NCBI GenBank assembly: GCA_038405045.1
Contig: JBBZIV010000001.1
Location: forward strand, 558,001 to 622,000
DNA: 64,000 bases
Reading direction: 5' to 3'
Source: Sporobacter sp038405045
GTDB lineage: Bacteria; Bacillota; Clostridia; Oscillospirales; Oscillospiraceae
A program made the translations under genes and the position numbers. Under the pieces are notes generated by a model. The model had not been told where the DNA came from. It saw only the letters and a list, made by a program, of their open reading frames with translations, and made no database searches. The first letter of the stretch is position 1. The number at the start of each line of letters is the position of its first letter. Below, piece after piece: positions 9,321 to 17,666 of this stretch.

Positions 9321-10757
9321 ATGCCGACAAACGTTTATGAAAGCCCCTTATCATCCCGCTACGCGAGCGACGAAATGTTGTATCTGTTCTCCGCCGATAA
9401 AAAGTTTTCAACCTGGCGCAGGCTTTGGCTGGCGCTTGCCCGCGCGGAAAAACAGCTCGGTCTTGAGATTTCAGATACACAGGTCGATGAGATGGCGGCG
9501 CATTTAACGGATATTGACTATCAGAAGGCCGCCGAGATGGAAAAAAAGCTGCGGCACGACGTTATGGCCCATGTCCACACGTTTGGTGACGTTTGCCCGG
9601 CGGCGTTTCCGATCATCCACCTCGGCGCGACAAGCTGTTACGTCGGCGACAATACGGATATCATCCTCATGCGTGACGGTCTTCGCCTGCTTAAAAGCAA
9701 ACTCTTAGGCGTTATTGAGCGTTTGGCGGACTTTGCCGAGCAGTATAAAAACCTGCCGACGCTCGGTTTTACCCATTTCCAGCCCGCCCAGCTGACAACC
9801 GTTGGCAAGAGAGCCGCCCTTTGGCTCAATGAGTTCGTCATGGACCTCGACGAAGTCGATTTCCGGTTGCAAACGCTCAAGCTGTTGGGCTCAAAGGGGA
9901 CAACGGGCACACAGGCGAGCTTCATGGCACTATTTGACGGCGACCACGGAAAAATTAAAAAGCTGGACGCGCTCATTGCCGAAGAAATGGGGTTTGACGG
10001 CGTCGTGCCGGTCTCCGGCCAAACGTATTCGCGCAAGACGGACGCTTTTGTGCTCGGCACGCTCTCCGGCATCGCGCAGAGCGCCGCGAAATTTGCAACC
10101 GACATGCGGCTTTTAAGCCACCTCAAAGAGTGCGAGGAGCCGTTTGAAGGCAAACAGATCGGCTCGTCAGCCATGCCGTATAAGCGCAATCCCATGCGTT
10201 GTGAGCGCATTTGCGCGCTGTCGCGCTATGTTATCGTTGACGCGCAAAACGCGGCCATCACGGCGCAGAGCCAGTGGTTTGAGCGCACGCTGGACGATTC
10301 GGCTAACAAGCGCCTGTCGGTGCCGGAGGCGTTTTTAGCGGTTGACGCCATCTTAAACATCTGCCTCAACGTTGCAAATGGTATCAAGGTCTATCCAAAA
10401 GTGATCGACAAGCATATCCGTGAAGAACTGCCGTTTATGGCGACGGAGAACATCATGATGCAGGCCGTCAAAAAAGGCGGCAACCGGCAGGAGCTGCATG
10501 AAGCCATCCGCGTCCATTCGGTCGCAGCCGGGAGCGTTGTGAAAGAAGAAGGCCTTGCCAACGATTTGATCACCCGGCTGGCAAATGACCCGCTCTTTGG
10601 TCTGACCGAGGCGGAAATACAGGCCGAGCTTGACCCAGCCAAATATATCGGCCGGGCGCCGGAGCAGGTGACGGAATTTTTGGAATCCATTGTCCGCCCG
10701 CGTTTAGAGGCGACGGCTGACGCCCGCCTTGGCGGGGAGACAGAGCTGAAGGTTTAG
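9321..10757 (+). CDS. purB: adenylosuccinate lyase
   Basis: 478 residues. It cleaves SAICAR and adenylosuccinate with release of fumarate, two steps of purine synthesis. The fumarase/aspartase superfamily signature GSSAMPYKRNPMRCE is intact near residue 285; HLGATSCYVGDNTD and TLGFTHFQPAQLTTVGKR are the other two conserved regions holding the catalytic His. Start ATG 9321 is chosen because GAAAGGAAC lies upstream; the frame stays open to a TTG at 9300 without a site. It appears co-transcribed with the desulfurase and the HPr-like gene. Confidence 0.95.
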   Translation: MPTNVYESPLSSRYASDEMLYLFSADKKFSTWRRLWLALARAEKQLGLEISDTQVDEMAAHLTDIDYQKAAEMEKKLRHDVMAHVHTFGDVCPAAFPIIHLGATSCYVGDNTDIILMRDGLRLLKSKLLGVIERLADFAEQYKNLPTLGFTHFQPAQLTTVGKRAALWLNEFVMDLDEVDFRLQTLKLLGSKGTTGTQASFMALFDGDHGKIKKLDALIAEEMGFDGVVPVSGQTYSRKTDAFVLGTLSGIAQSAAKFATDMRLLSHLKECEEPFEGKQIGSSAMPYKRNPMRCERICALSRYVIVDAQNAAITAQSQWFERTLDDSANKRLSVPEAFLAVDAILNICLNVANGIKVYPKVIDKHIREELPFMATENIMMQAVKKGGNRQELHEAIRVHSVAAGSVVKEEGLANDLITRLANDPLFGLTEAEIQAELDPAKYIGRAPEQVTEFLESIVRPRLEATADARLGGETELKV

Positions 10758-10796
10758 AACCATTCGGCGACGCGCCTTTTGAAAGGGGCTGTTACG

Positions 10797-11027
10797 ATGA
10801 CCTACAACGTCCGCGTTGTCACGGCGGAGGATGCGCTCAACCTCAATAAAATCGCCGAGAAATACCCGTTTGACATCTGGGTTCACGGCAATAGCGGCAC
10901 GGCGGACGCGAAATCCCTCCTCGGGCTTATGCTGCTGACGATTGAGTCTGAGCTGACGCTCGTCGTCGAGGGAGAAGGCGATTTGTCAGCCTTTGAAAGA
11001 GACATTGCGCCATTTAAAAGACAATAA
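10797..11027 (+). CDS. HPr-like protein lacking the phosphorylated histidine
   Basis: 76 residues with the fold signature of HPr (PTS phosphocarrier). The segment GTADAKSLLGLMLL matches the region around the regulatory Ser46 of Bacillota HPr, and TLVVEGEGD matches its C-terminal strand. The N-terminal part, TAEDALNLNKIAEKYPFDIWV, has no GLHARPA-type active-site His, so it cannot carry phosphate for sugar uptake. This recalls Crh-type or other regulatory HPr paralogues. The start is ATG 10797 with GAAAGGGG (10781-10788). It closes the operon ahead of a strong terminator. Function unknown. Confidence 0.8.
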   Translation: MTYNVRVVTAEDALNLNKIAEKYPFDIWVHGNSGTADAKSLLGLMLLTIESELTLVVEGEGDLSAFERDIAPFKRQ

Positions 11028-11029
11028 TA

Positions 11030-11057
11030 AAACCGGCCGCTTTTTAGCGGCCGGTTT
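11030..11057. terminator. bidirectional terminator between HPr-like gene and nfnB
   Basis: Perfect 12-bp stem (11030-11041 with 11046-11057) and a 4-nt loop. T-rich tails on both sides allow it to serve the plus-strand operon and the converging nfnAB operon. Confidence 0.88.
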
Positions 11058-11070
11058 GTTCGTTAAAACA

Positions 11071-12468
11071 TTACTTTTTCTTTTTCTCTTCGAGGTATTT
11101 CATCATGGCGCTGGCGGCCGTTTTACCGGCGCCCGCTGCAAGGATAACAGTCGCGGCACCTGTTACGGCGTCGCCGCCCGCAAAAACACCCTCGCGCGTT
11201 GTCGCGCCGTTTTCATCCGCGACAAGGCAGCCGTGCTTGTTGGCCTCCAGACCTTTCGTCGTTGATTTGATAAGGGGGTTCGGGCTCGTGCCAACGGAGA
11301 TGATGACGGTATCAACATCGATGACGAAGTTGGAGCCTTCCTTAGCAATCGGACGGCGGCGGCCAGAAGCGTCGGGTTCGCCGAGCTCCATTTCAACGCA
11401 TTCGATGCCGACGACGCGGCTGTTCTCATCACCGATAATTTTGACGGGGTTTCTGAGAAGCTGGAACTCGATGCCCTCTTCGATGGCATGGTGCACTTCC
11501 TCGCTCCTGGCGGGCAGCTCGTCCATCGAGCGGCGGTAGATGATATAAACCTTTTCGGCGCCCATGCGCTGCGCGCAGCGTGCCGCGTCCATGGCAACAT
11601 TGCCGCCGCCGACGACGGCGACGCGCTTGCTTTTAACAGCCGGCGTATCGTAGCCATCCTTGTAGGATTTCATGAGATTAATACGCGTTAAATACTCGTT
11701 GGCCGAGTAGACGCCGAGAAGCGATTCGCCCTCGATGTTCAAAAACTGGGGAAGCCCCGCGCCGCTGCCGATAAAAACGGCCTCATAGCCGTCAGCGAAC
11801 AGCTCGTCAATCGTCATTGTCTTACCGACGACCATATCCGTTTTGATGGTGATACCGTAGCTTTGAAGCTGTTCGACTTCTTTTTTAACGATCGACTTCG
11901 GGAGGCGGAACTCAGGGATGCCGTAAATCAAAACGCCGCCGGCGTCATGAAGGGATTCAAAGACCGTGACGTCAAATCCGTTCATCGCCAGGTCGCCCGC
12001 ACACGTGAGACCGGCCGGGCCGGAGCCGACGACGGCAACCTTCACGCCGTTTTTCTGAATCGTCGGGCAGGCCTTTTTTTCCGCGCAGGTAATGTGGCGG
12101 TCGGCGGCGAAGCGCTCAAGGCGGCCAATGCCGACAGGCTCACCCTTGATGCCGCGTACGCATTTGGCCTCGCACTGAGACTCCTGTGGGCAGACACGGC
12201 CGCAGACAGCGGGGAGGCTGTTCGTGGAGGTCAGAACTTCATAAGCGGCCTCGTAGTCGCCTTCGGAAATTTTGCCGATAAACTCGGGTATGCGCACGTT
12301 AACGGGGCAGCCCTCAACACACGGCTTGTTTTTGCAGTTGAGGCATCTAGCTGCTTCGTTTTTGGCCATTTCCTCGGTGTATCCGAGCGCGACTTCTTCA
12401 AAGTTTTTATTGCGGACCTGCGGTTCCTGCTCCGGAATCGGGGTCTTTTTCTTATCCATGTTAGCCAT
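11071..12468 (-). CDS. nfnB: NADPH-dependent ferredoxin:NAD+ transhydrogenase subunit NfnB (GltA/GltD-like)
   Basis: 465 residues. N-terminal cysteine motifs (CLNCKNKPCVEGCP near residue 42 and CGRVCPQESQCEAKC near 88) bind the [4Fe-4S] clusters. An FAD Rossmann motif VAVVGSGPAGLTCAG is near 145 and the NAD(P)H motif VAVVGGGNVAMDAARC near 282. It looks like the glutamate synthase small subunit, but there is no large GltB subunit nearby; the overlapping upstream gene is an NfnA-type FAD/Fe-S protein. That pairing defines NfnAB, which bifurcates electrons between NADPH, NAD+ and ferredoxin in anaerobes. Annotation as gltA would be the alternative. Start ATG 12468. Confidence 0.88.
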   Translation of the reverse strand: MANMDKKKTPIPEQEPQVRNKNFEEVALGYTEEMAKNEAARCLNCKNKPCVEGCPVNVRIPEFIGKISEGDYEAAYEVLTSTNSLPAVCGRVCPQESQCEAKCVRGIKGEPVGIGRLERFAADRHITCAEKKACPTIQKNGVKVAVVGSGPAGLTCAGDLAMNGFDVTVFESLHDAGGVLIYGIPEFRLPKSIVKKEVEQLQSYGITIKTDMVVGKTMTIDELFADGYEAVFIGSGAGLPQFLNIEGESLLGVYSANEYLTRINLMKSYKDGYDTPAVKSKRVAVVGGGNVAMDAARCAQRMGAEKVYIIYRRSMDELPARSEEVHHAIEEGIEFQLLRNPVKIIGDENSRVVGIECVEMELGEPDASGRRRPIAKEGSNFVIDVDTVIISVGTSPNPLIKSTTKGLEANKHGCLVADENGATTREGVFAGGDAVTGAATVILAAGAGKTAASAMMKYLEEKKKK

Positions 12469-13309
12469 GCGTTCTGATACCTCCCGTCAGTCTGCAAACA
12501 TGCTCGCGGTCATGCTGCTCACGCTCTTTATAAATCGAGTTGCGCTTCATAAGCTCGTCAAAGTCAACCTTATGGCCGTCAAAATCAGGGCCTTCAACAC
12601 ACGCAAAACGCATGACGCCGTCCACCGTGACGCGGCAGCAGCCGCACATGCCGGTGCCGTCGATCATGATAGGGTTGAGGCTGACCGTGCAGGGCACATT
12701 AAAGGGCTTTGCTGTGTCGCACAACAGTTTCATCATAATAATGGGGCCGATGGCAATGACCATATCATATTGATTACCAGCCTCCAGAAGTGATTTGAGC
12801 TTCGTTGTTGTGAAGCCCTTTTCACCGGCCGTGCCGTCGTCTGTCATCAGGTAATAATTTTTGCAGACCTTTTTCATCTCGTCTTCAAGGATAACAATAT
12901 CCTGGCTGCGGAAGCCGGCGATGATGTCAACCTCGGCACCGGCGTTGAAAAGCGCCTTGGCGGAGGGGTAAGCAATGGCGCAGCCGACGCCGCCGCCGAC
13001 AATACAAACCTTTTTGATGCCCTCGATATGCGTGGGGATACCGAGAGGGCCGACAAAATCGGCAATCGAGTCGCCCGCATTGAGCTGATCAAGCATCATC
13101 GTGGAGCGGCCAACAATCTGGAAGATAATCGTCACTGTCCCTCGGACAGGGTCGGTATCCGCAATGGTCAGCGGAACGCGTTCACCGAATTCATCGATCT
13201 TGAAGATGATGAACTGCCCGGCGAGCGCCTTTTTTGCGATTTCAGGTGCCTCAATTTCCATTAAGGTAACCGCATCGTTCAGTTTCTTTTTTGTAGCAAT
13301 TCGAAACAT
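12461..13309 (-). CDS. nfnA: NADPH-dependent ferredoxin:NAD+ transhydrogenase subunit NfnA
   Basis: 282 residues, ferredoxin-NADP reductase fold related to PyrK and sulfide dehydrogenase beta. VPLTIAD and GTVTIIFQ belong to the FAD domain. IVGGGVGCAIAYP near residue 100 is the NAD-binding loop. GTGMCGCCRV followed by a Cys about 10 residues later (FACVEGPDFDGH) is the [2Fe-2S] site near residue 225. Start ATG 13309 (MFRIA) is chosen because GGGAGGT lies just upstream at 13320-13326; the frame is open eight codons further. Its 3' end overlaps nfnB by 8 bp, indicating coupled translation of the two subunits. Confidence 0.9.
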   Translation of the reverse strand: MFRIATKKKLNDAVTLMEIEAPEIAKKALAGQFIIFKIDEFGERVPLTIADTDPVRGTVTIIFQIVGRSTMMLDQLNAGDSIADFVGPLGIPTHIEGIKKVCIVGGGVGCAIAYPSAKALFNAGAEVDIIAGFRSQDIVILEDEMKKVCKNYYLMTDDGTAGEKGFTTTKLKSLLEAGNQYDMVIAIGPIIMMKLLCDTAKPFNVPCTVSLNPIMIDGTGMCGCCRVTVDGVMRFACVEGPDFDGHKVDFDELMKRNSIYKEREQHDREHVCRLTGGIRTHG

Positions 13310-13331
13310 GTAATTTATAGACCTCCCTGAC

Positions 13332-13359
13332 ATTATATTTTCATTTTAGTCCAACGCAA
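13332..13359 (-). promoter_or_regulatory. possible promoter for nfnAB
   Basis: On the minus strand, TTGCGT (13354-13359), 16-bp spacer, TATAAT (13332-13337). The predicted start of transcription would leave a very short leader with the ribosome site close to its 5' end, so a second TATAAT at 13363-13368 is an alternative. No terminator is seen after trmD, so read-through from the SRP operon is also possible. Confidence 0.45.
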
Positions 13360-13432
13360 CCGATTATACCAGCGGAAATAACATGCTTATAGCCGATTCG
13401 ACTTTTTTTGTATTATTTTTGTGATGTGCAAG

Positions 13433-14182
13433 TTACTCTTTTTTGAGTTCTTTATCGATTTCCTCAAGAAGTTTCCGGTCCAGCTTGTCTTGAAACGACA
13501 GTTTCTCATACAAATCAGGGCGGCGCAGGCGCGTGCGGAGAATCGACTGTTTCCGCCGCCATTTGTCAATATTTTTATGATGACCGGACAAAAGGACCTC
13601 CGGGACGCGGCGGCCGTTCCAGATTTCCGGCCTTGAATACTGCGGGTGTTCCAAAAGGCCGTTCCAGTGGCTCTCGTTCGTAAAGCACGATTCATCCGGC
13701 AAAACACCCGGCACAAGGCGGCAGATGGCGTCGGCAACGGCGAGCGCGGGTATTTCGCCGCCGGTCAGAACAAAGTCACCCAGGGAAATTTCCTCGTCGA
13801 CGCTCTCCTCGATAAACCGCTCGTCGATGCCTTCATAATGGCCGCAGACGAGGATCAGTCTGTCATAATCGTTTTTAAGTCGTATTGCGTCTGCCTGTGT
13901 AAATACCGTCCCGCAAGGGGAGAGGTAAATGGTGTGAACGCGTGAGCCTGCCTCATCGCAGATGTGCTTCCAGCAATCATAAAGCGGCTGTGCCTGCATG
14001 ACGCAGCCGCGGCCGCCGCCATAGGGGTAGTCGTCCACCTGATTTTGCCGGTTCGTCGTATAATCGCGGATTTGATGGCAAACAACGCGCACAAAACCAC
14101 GCTCCTGCGCGCGGCCGATGATGCTCTCGGAAAGCACATCGCCGACCGTCTCGGGAAACAGTGTCATGATATCAATAATCAT
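13433..14182 (-). CDS. trmD: tRNA (guanine-37-N1)-methyltransferase
   Basis: 249 residues, normal for TrmD, which methylates G37 of tRNAs reading CNN codons and prevents frameshifting. Motifs: DIMTLFPE at the start, DDYPYGGGRGCVM near residue 50, LVCGHYEGIDERF near 112 and SLGDFVLTGGE near 133, the last two forming the SAM-binding trefoil knot. The start overlaps the rimM stop by 4 bp (ATGA). In many Bacillota the next gene would be rplS; here it is missing and nfnA follows. Confidence 0.96.
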   Translation of the reverse strand: MIIDIMTLFPETVGDVLSESIIGRAQERGFVRVVCHQIRDYTTNRQNQVDDYPYGGGRGCVMQAQPLYDCWKHICDEAGSRVHTIYLSPCGTVFTQADAIRLKNDYDRLILVCGHYEGIDERFIEESVDEEISLGDFVLTGGEIPALAVADAICRLVPGVLPDESCFTNESHWNGLLEHPQYSRPEIWNGRRVPEVLLSGHHKNIDKWRRKQSILRTRLRRPDLYEKLSFQDKLDRKLLEEIDKELKKE

Positions 14183-14670
14183 GACATGCCCTCGATCCGG
14201 TGAAAGGTGATGATACCGGCGTCCAAGTCAACACGGCGGACAAAGTCGGGCACGGCCGGGATGAGGATTTCACGCGTTCCGGTAATAACGTACACGTTAT
14301 GCGGCGTGAGCGTTAAAACGTCCGTCACGCGGCCGAGCTTTTCACCCGTATCGTCGTCAAAGGCGTCAAGCCCGATCAGATCGGCAATAAAATGCTCGCC
14401 CGGCGGTAAAGAAGCGTCATCCCGCTTAATATAGACTGTTTTATTTTTCAGCCGGACGGCGTCGTCGATGGTTTCAACGCCGCCAAATAAAACGATGAGA
14501 CTGCCCTTGTGCACCCGCGCCGAAATAACAGCGACGGGCGCGCCGTCTAGATAGAGCGTTTTAAACGCGGCGAGAAAGGCTGGGGTGTTGGCCCACGGCT
14601 GGATTTTAACCTCGCCGCGGATGCCATGCGTCCCCGTGACCTTTCCAGCTTCGAGAAACTCTTTGAGCAT
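14179..14670 (-). CDS. rimM: ribosome maturation factor RimM
   Basis: 163 residues. RimM binds S19 and helps mature the 30S head domain. The N-terminal segment GKVTGTHGIRGEVKIQPW is the family signature, and the C-terminal PRC-barrel half contains GRVTDVLTLTPHNVYVI and a final ILIPAVPDFVRRVDL motif. It lies between khpA and trmD and is translationally coupled to trmD, as in most bacteria. Confidence 0.95.
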   Translation of the reverse strand: MLKEFLEAGKVTGTHGIRGEVKIQPWANTPAFLAAFKTLYLDGAPVAVISARVHKGSLIVLFGGVETIDDAVRLKNKTVYIKRDDASLPPGEHFIADLIGLDAFDDDTGEKLGRVTDVLTLTPHNVYVITGTREILIPAVPDFVRRVDLDAGIITFHRIEGMS

Positions 14671-14688
14671 GGATGACCTCCGATATCA

Positions 14689-14919
14689 TCAGTCGACAAT
14701 ATCAACGCTGATGCGCTTGCCCTGCCGCTGGGCGACGGAACGCATGAGCGCCCTGATTTCCTTGGCAACCTTGCCTTGACGGCCGATGACCTTACCCATG
14801 TCGCTCTGCGCCACACGCAGCTCAAAAACCGTCTCCGTCTCGGTTTCCTTTTCCGTCACGGTGACGTCGTCGGGGTTGTCGACGAGATTCTGCGCGATAT
14901 AAAGCAGCAACTCTTTCAT
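14689..14919 (-). CDS. khpA: KH-domain RNA-binding protein KhpA (YlqC)
   Basis: 76 residues forming one KH domain; the GxxG RNA-binding loop is in VIGRQGKVAKEIRALM near residue 45. KhpA acts with KhpB in RNA binding and cell-length control in several Bacillota. Position between rpsP and rimM is the standard one. The gene has its own ribosome site (GGAAAGAC) 14 bp after rpsP. Confidence 0.93.
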   Translation of the reverse strand: MKELLLYIAQNLVDNPDDVTVTEKETETETVFELRVAQSDMGKVIGRQGKVAKEIRALMRSVAQRQGKRISVDIVD

Positions 14920-14933
14920 TGTCTTTCCTCGGA

Positions 14934-15173
14934 TTAAACAGCGCCGGATTTTTTAAGAAGCGCCTTGACGGTGTCGGTCGGCTGGGCGCCGTTTTTGATC
15001 CAATACTGCGCGCGCTCAGCATCGACTTTCAGTTCAACCGGCTCGGTCAGCGGATTGTATGAGCCGATCTCCTCAATGCAGCGGCCGTCACGCGGGGAGA
15101 GGGAATCGGCCACGACGATTCTGTAATAGGGGTTTTTCTTCGCGCCCATGCGGCGCAGTCTGATTTTTACCAT
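14934..15173 (-). CDS. rpsP: 30S ribosomal protein S16
   Basis: 79 residues, full-length S16. The N-terminus [20 protein letters not shown] is diagnostic and the C-terminal part has SYNPLTEP and [17 protein letters not shown]. It is a primary assembly protein of the small subunit. An AT-rich 69-bp gap separates it from ffh and includes minus-strand TTGATA with a TTTAAA box 17 bp away, so an internal promoter is possible. Confidence 0.97.
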   Translation of the reverse strand: MVKIRLRRMGAKKNPYYRIVVADSLSPRDGRCIEEIGSYNPLTEPVELKVDAERAQYWIKNGAQPTDTVKALLKKSGAV

Positions 15174-15242
15174 GATGTTTGCCTCCGTTATTTAAATAGA
15201 TTTTATAATTCAATATCAAGTGATATTAAATGGCGTTATGTG

Positions 15243-16601
15243 CTAAAAGCCGAAAAGGCCTTTTTTGCCTTTCGGGCCTTTGCCGCCGCCGAACATGGCG
15301 GGCATCCGGCCCTTCGACATCTGCTTTGTCATGGTCTGCATCATTTCAAATTGCTTGAGCAGACGGTTGATGTCGACGACCTGTGTGCCGCTCCCAGCGG
15401 CGATGCGCTTTTTCCGGCTGGAGTTTAAAAGGGTGGGGTTGTCACGCTCACGCTTTGTCATTGACAGGATGATGGCCTCTGTTTTTGTAATATCCTTTTC
15501 GTTGATGGAAGCGCCGGACAGAGCCTTCGCGTCGACGCCCGGCAGCATCCCGGCAATCTCCGACAGGCTGCCCATCGATTTGAGCTGCGTCAGCTGTTCG
15601 TAATAATCCGTCAGCGTAAACTTGTTTTTTGAGAGCTTTTCCGCCATCTCGCGGGCTTTCTTCTCGTCAAAGTTCTGCTCGGCCTTTTCGATGAGGGTCA
15701 TCACGTCGCCCATACCGAGAATCCGCGAGGCCATCCTGTCGGGGTGGAAAACCTCAATCTGGTCAAGCTTTTCGCCCGTGCCGGCAAATTTGATGGGCTT
15801 GCCCGTCACGGCCCGGACGGAAAGCGCCGCGCCGCCGCGGGCGTCACCATCAAGCTTTGTCATCAAAATACCGTCAATGCCTAATGCGTCGTTAAAGGCC
15901 TGCGCGGCGTTGACGGCGTCCTGGCCGGTCATCGCGTCAATGACAAGCAGGATTTCTGTGGGCTGTACGGCAGCCTTGATGTTTTTTAGTTCGTCCATCA
16001 GCGCCTCGTCGATATGAAGGCGACCGGCGGTGTCGAGAAAAACCATGTCGTTGCCGTGCTTATTGGCGTGCGCGATGGCCGCCGTGGCAATCTCAACGGG
16101 ATTGGCCGTCCCCATCTGGAAAACAGGCAGATCGAGCTGCTTGCCAACCGTTTCAAGCTGTTTAATGGCCGCCGGGCGGTAAATGTCGCACGCGACAAGG
16201 AGGGGACGTTTGCTGTGCTGTTTGCGCATAAGCGCGGCAAGCTTGGCACCATTTGTCGTCTTACCGGCGCCCTGTAAGCCGACGAGCATGACAACCGTCG
16301 GCGGCTTTGATGAAATCTGAATTTTAGCGTTTGTTGTGCCCATCAAAGCCGTGAGCTCTTCGTTCACAATTTTAATGACCATCTGCGCCGGGGTGAGGCT
16401 CTCCAAAACGTCCTTGCCGACGGCGCGGGCGCTGACAGCCGCTATAAAGTCCTTGACAACCTTAAAGCTGACGTCGGCCTCCAAAAGCGCGAGGCGAACC
16501 TCCCGCATGGCCTCCTTAATATCGGCCTCGTGGAGGCGCCCTTTACCCCGCAGCTTTTTAAAGGCTGCGCCAAGTTTTTCGGAAAGGCTTTCAAATGCCA
16601 T
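15243..16601 (-). CDS. ffh: signal recognition particle GTPase
   Basis: 452 residues: N domain (1-90), G domain (about 95-295) and M domain (about 325-450). G-domain motifs are GLQGAGKTTNGAKLA (P-loop), DTAGRLHIDEALMDEL and TKLDGDARGG. The C-terminal M domain is rich in Met (MMQTMTKQMSKGRMPAMFGG), the signal-sequence-binding surface. It brings ribosomes with nascent membrane proteins to FtsY. It follows ylxM by 9 bp. Confidence 0.97.
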   Translation of the reverse strand: MAFESLSEKLGAAFKKLRGKGRLHEADIKEAMREVRLALLEADVSFKVVKDFIAAVSARAVGKDVLESLTPAQMVIKIVNEELTALMGTTNAKIQISSKPPTVVMLVGLQGAGKTTNGAKLAALMRKQHSKRPLLVACDIYRPAAIKQLETVGKQLDLPVFQMGTANPVEIATAAIAHANKHGNDMVFLDTAGRLHIDEALMDELKNIKAAVQPTEILLVIDAMTGQDAVNAAQAFNDALGIDGILMTKLDGDARGGAALSVRAVTGKPIKFAGTGEKLDQIEVFHPDRMASRILGMGDVMTLIEKAEQNFDEKKAREMAEKLSKNKFTLTDYYEQLTQLKSMGSLSEIAGMLPGVDAKALSGASINEKDITKTEAIILSMTKRERDNPTLLNSSRKKRIAAGSGTQVVDINRLLKQFEMMQTMTKQMSKGRMPAMFGGGKGPKGKKGLFGF

Positions 16602-16610
16602 AAATGTCCC

Positions 16611-16967
16611 TTAACCTTTCAGACCGTTTAACATATCGTAAAGCTCCTGCAGCCGCCGGGACGGCGTACCGTTTTGCGCCTGCTCGGCCAGTAATTCACC
16701 GGTAAGCGCAGCGGCTTTATCCGCCACGGACTGCATCAGTGCAAAGCGCTGAATAAGGCCGGTTTTGCGCTCAACAGCCGACAGGGTGTTTTCCGCCCGC
16801 ATAATCAAATCGTGTACGCCCTGGCGGGAAATCCCGGCGTTTTCCGCAATCTCGGAAAGCGAGAGATCTTCGTTGTGGTAGAGGTCAAAGTATTCGCGCT
16901 GTTTGTCCGTCAGAAGGTCGCCGTAAAAATCAAAAAGCATCGCCATCTGGAGCTTTTTATCCGTCAT
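16611..16967 (-). CDS. ylxM: YlxM-type helix-turn-helix protein of the SRP operon
   Basis: 118 residues, sigma-70 region-4-like DNA-binding fold: LLTDKQREYFDLYHNEDLSLSEIAENAG followed by the recognition helix region ISRQGVHDLIMRAENTL. In streptococci YlxM binds SRP components and is proposed to tune their activity. First gene of the operon; a ribosome site GGAGG lies before the ATG. Strong family and context match. Confidence 0.92.
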   Translation of the reverse strand: MTDKKLQMAMLFDFYGDLLTDKQREYFDLYHNEDLSLSEIAENAGISRQGVHDLIMRAENTLSAVERKTGLIQRFALMQSVADKAAALTGELLAEQAQNGTPSRRLQELYDMLNGLKG

Positions 16968-17145
16968 GCTGGCCGCCTCCGGTGTTAAGCATTATTACTT
17001 GACACATGATACAGCAAAAAGTGCCGTCCGTCAAGCTGTATTTGACGCAGGTTTACCGGCGGTCGACTGGGAGAGCTTGGCTGAAGACATAGTTTAGCTT
17101 TATGGGAATAAAATGAAACGGATAACGCGTAAAGGAGTGCTGACC

Positions 17146-17424
17146 ATGCAGTGTCGGATCGCCGACCTTCGGTGCAAGGAGGTCATCAATGTTTGCACCG
17201 GTTTTCGGCTGGGTTTTGTCTGCGACGTCCTAGTCGACACCCTGACGGGCTGTGTCATCGCCATTGTTGTCCCGGGGCCGTGCCGATTTTTCGGCCTGTT
17301 CTGGCATGAAGACGATTATGTCATCCCGTGGGAGTGTATTCGCTGCATCGGGGAGGACATCATCCTCATCGACGTGGGCGGCGATTACCGCCGCGAAAAA
17401 CGCCGCAAGTTTATTTGGGTATAA
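17146..17424 (+). CDS. YlmC/YmxH family sporulation-associated PRC-barrel protein
   Basis: 92 residues with a PRC-barrel fold: CRIADLRCKEVINVCTGFRLGFVCDVLVD at the N-terminus, then WEDDYVIPW-like HEDDYVIPWECIRCIGEDIILID. YlmC/YmxH proteins are typical of endospore-forming Bacillota, and YmxH is linked to sporulation; the biochemical role is not known. Start ATG 17146 is chosen for its AAAGGAG (17131-17137); an ATG at 17113 without a site is rejected. It is a monocistronic unit ending in a hairpin terminator. Confidence 0.88.
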   Translation: MQCRIADLRCKEVINVCTGFRLGFVCDVLVDTLTGCVIAIVVPGPCRFFGLFWHEDDYVIPWECIRCIGEDIILIDVGGDYRREKRRKFIWV

Positions 17425-17441
17425 ATAAGACGCACCTAATG

Positions 17442-17480
17442 GGCATGATCGTCGGCACAGGCTGGCGATCATGCCTTTTT
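17442..17480 (+). terminator. rho-independent terminator after ylmC/ymxH gene
   Basis: Perfect 10-bp stem (17442-17451 with 17466-17475) with a 14-nt loop and a TTTTT tail. Confidence 0.88.
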
Positions 17481-17530
17481 CCATGCATCATTATAATAAA
17501 AATAATTCGTATTGTATATAACATTAGTAC

Positions 17531-17559
17531 TTGATTTTACCGGATTTATCTGTTAAACT
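17531..17559 (+). promoter_or_regulatory. promoter for rpsB-tsf
   Basis: TTGATT (17531-17536), 17-bp spacer, TAAACT (17554-17559). It leaves a leader of about 100 nt before rpsB. Confidence 0.65.
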
Positions 17560-17582
17560 ACCATTTGCTGTACAAATACGCA

Positions 17583-17638
17583 CAGCCTCGGATTTCGCGC
17601 CGTGTGCCGTAAGGTCGGCTTGAAAGCTGATGAGGCTG
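17583..17638 (+). promoter_or_regulatory. structured 5' leader of rpsB
   Basis: An outer inverted repeat (CAGCCTC at 17583-17589 with GAGGCTG at 17632-17638) encloses about 42 nt containing further short complementary pieces, and ends 28 nt before the rpsB ATG. Ribosomal protein operons often carry autoregulatory leaders; that this one binds S2 is inference only. No intrinsic terminator follows it, so control, if any, would act on translation. Confidence 0.45.
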
Positions 17639-17666
17639 GAGGAAAAACAAAATTGGAGGAAAAATC

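Noticed and set aside
11071..12468. Glutamate synthase small subunit
   Set aside because: No large GltB subunit is nearby, and the gene overlaps an NfnA-type partner, so NfnB is the better call.
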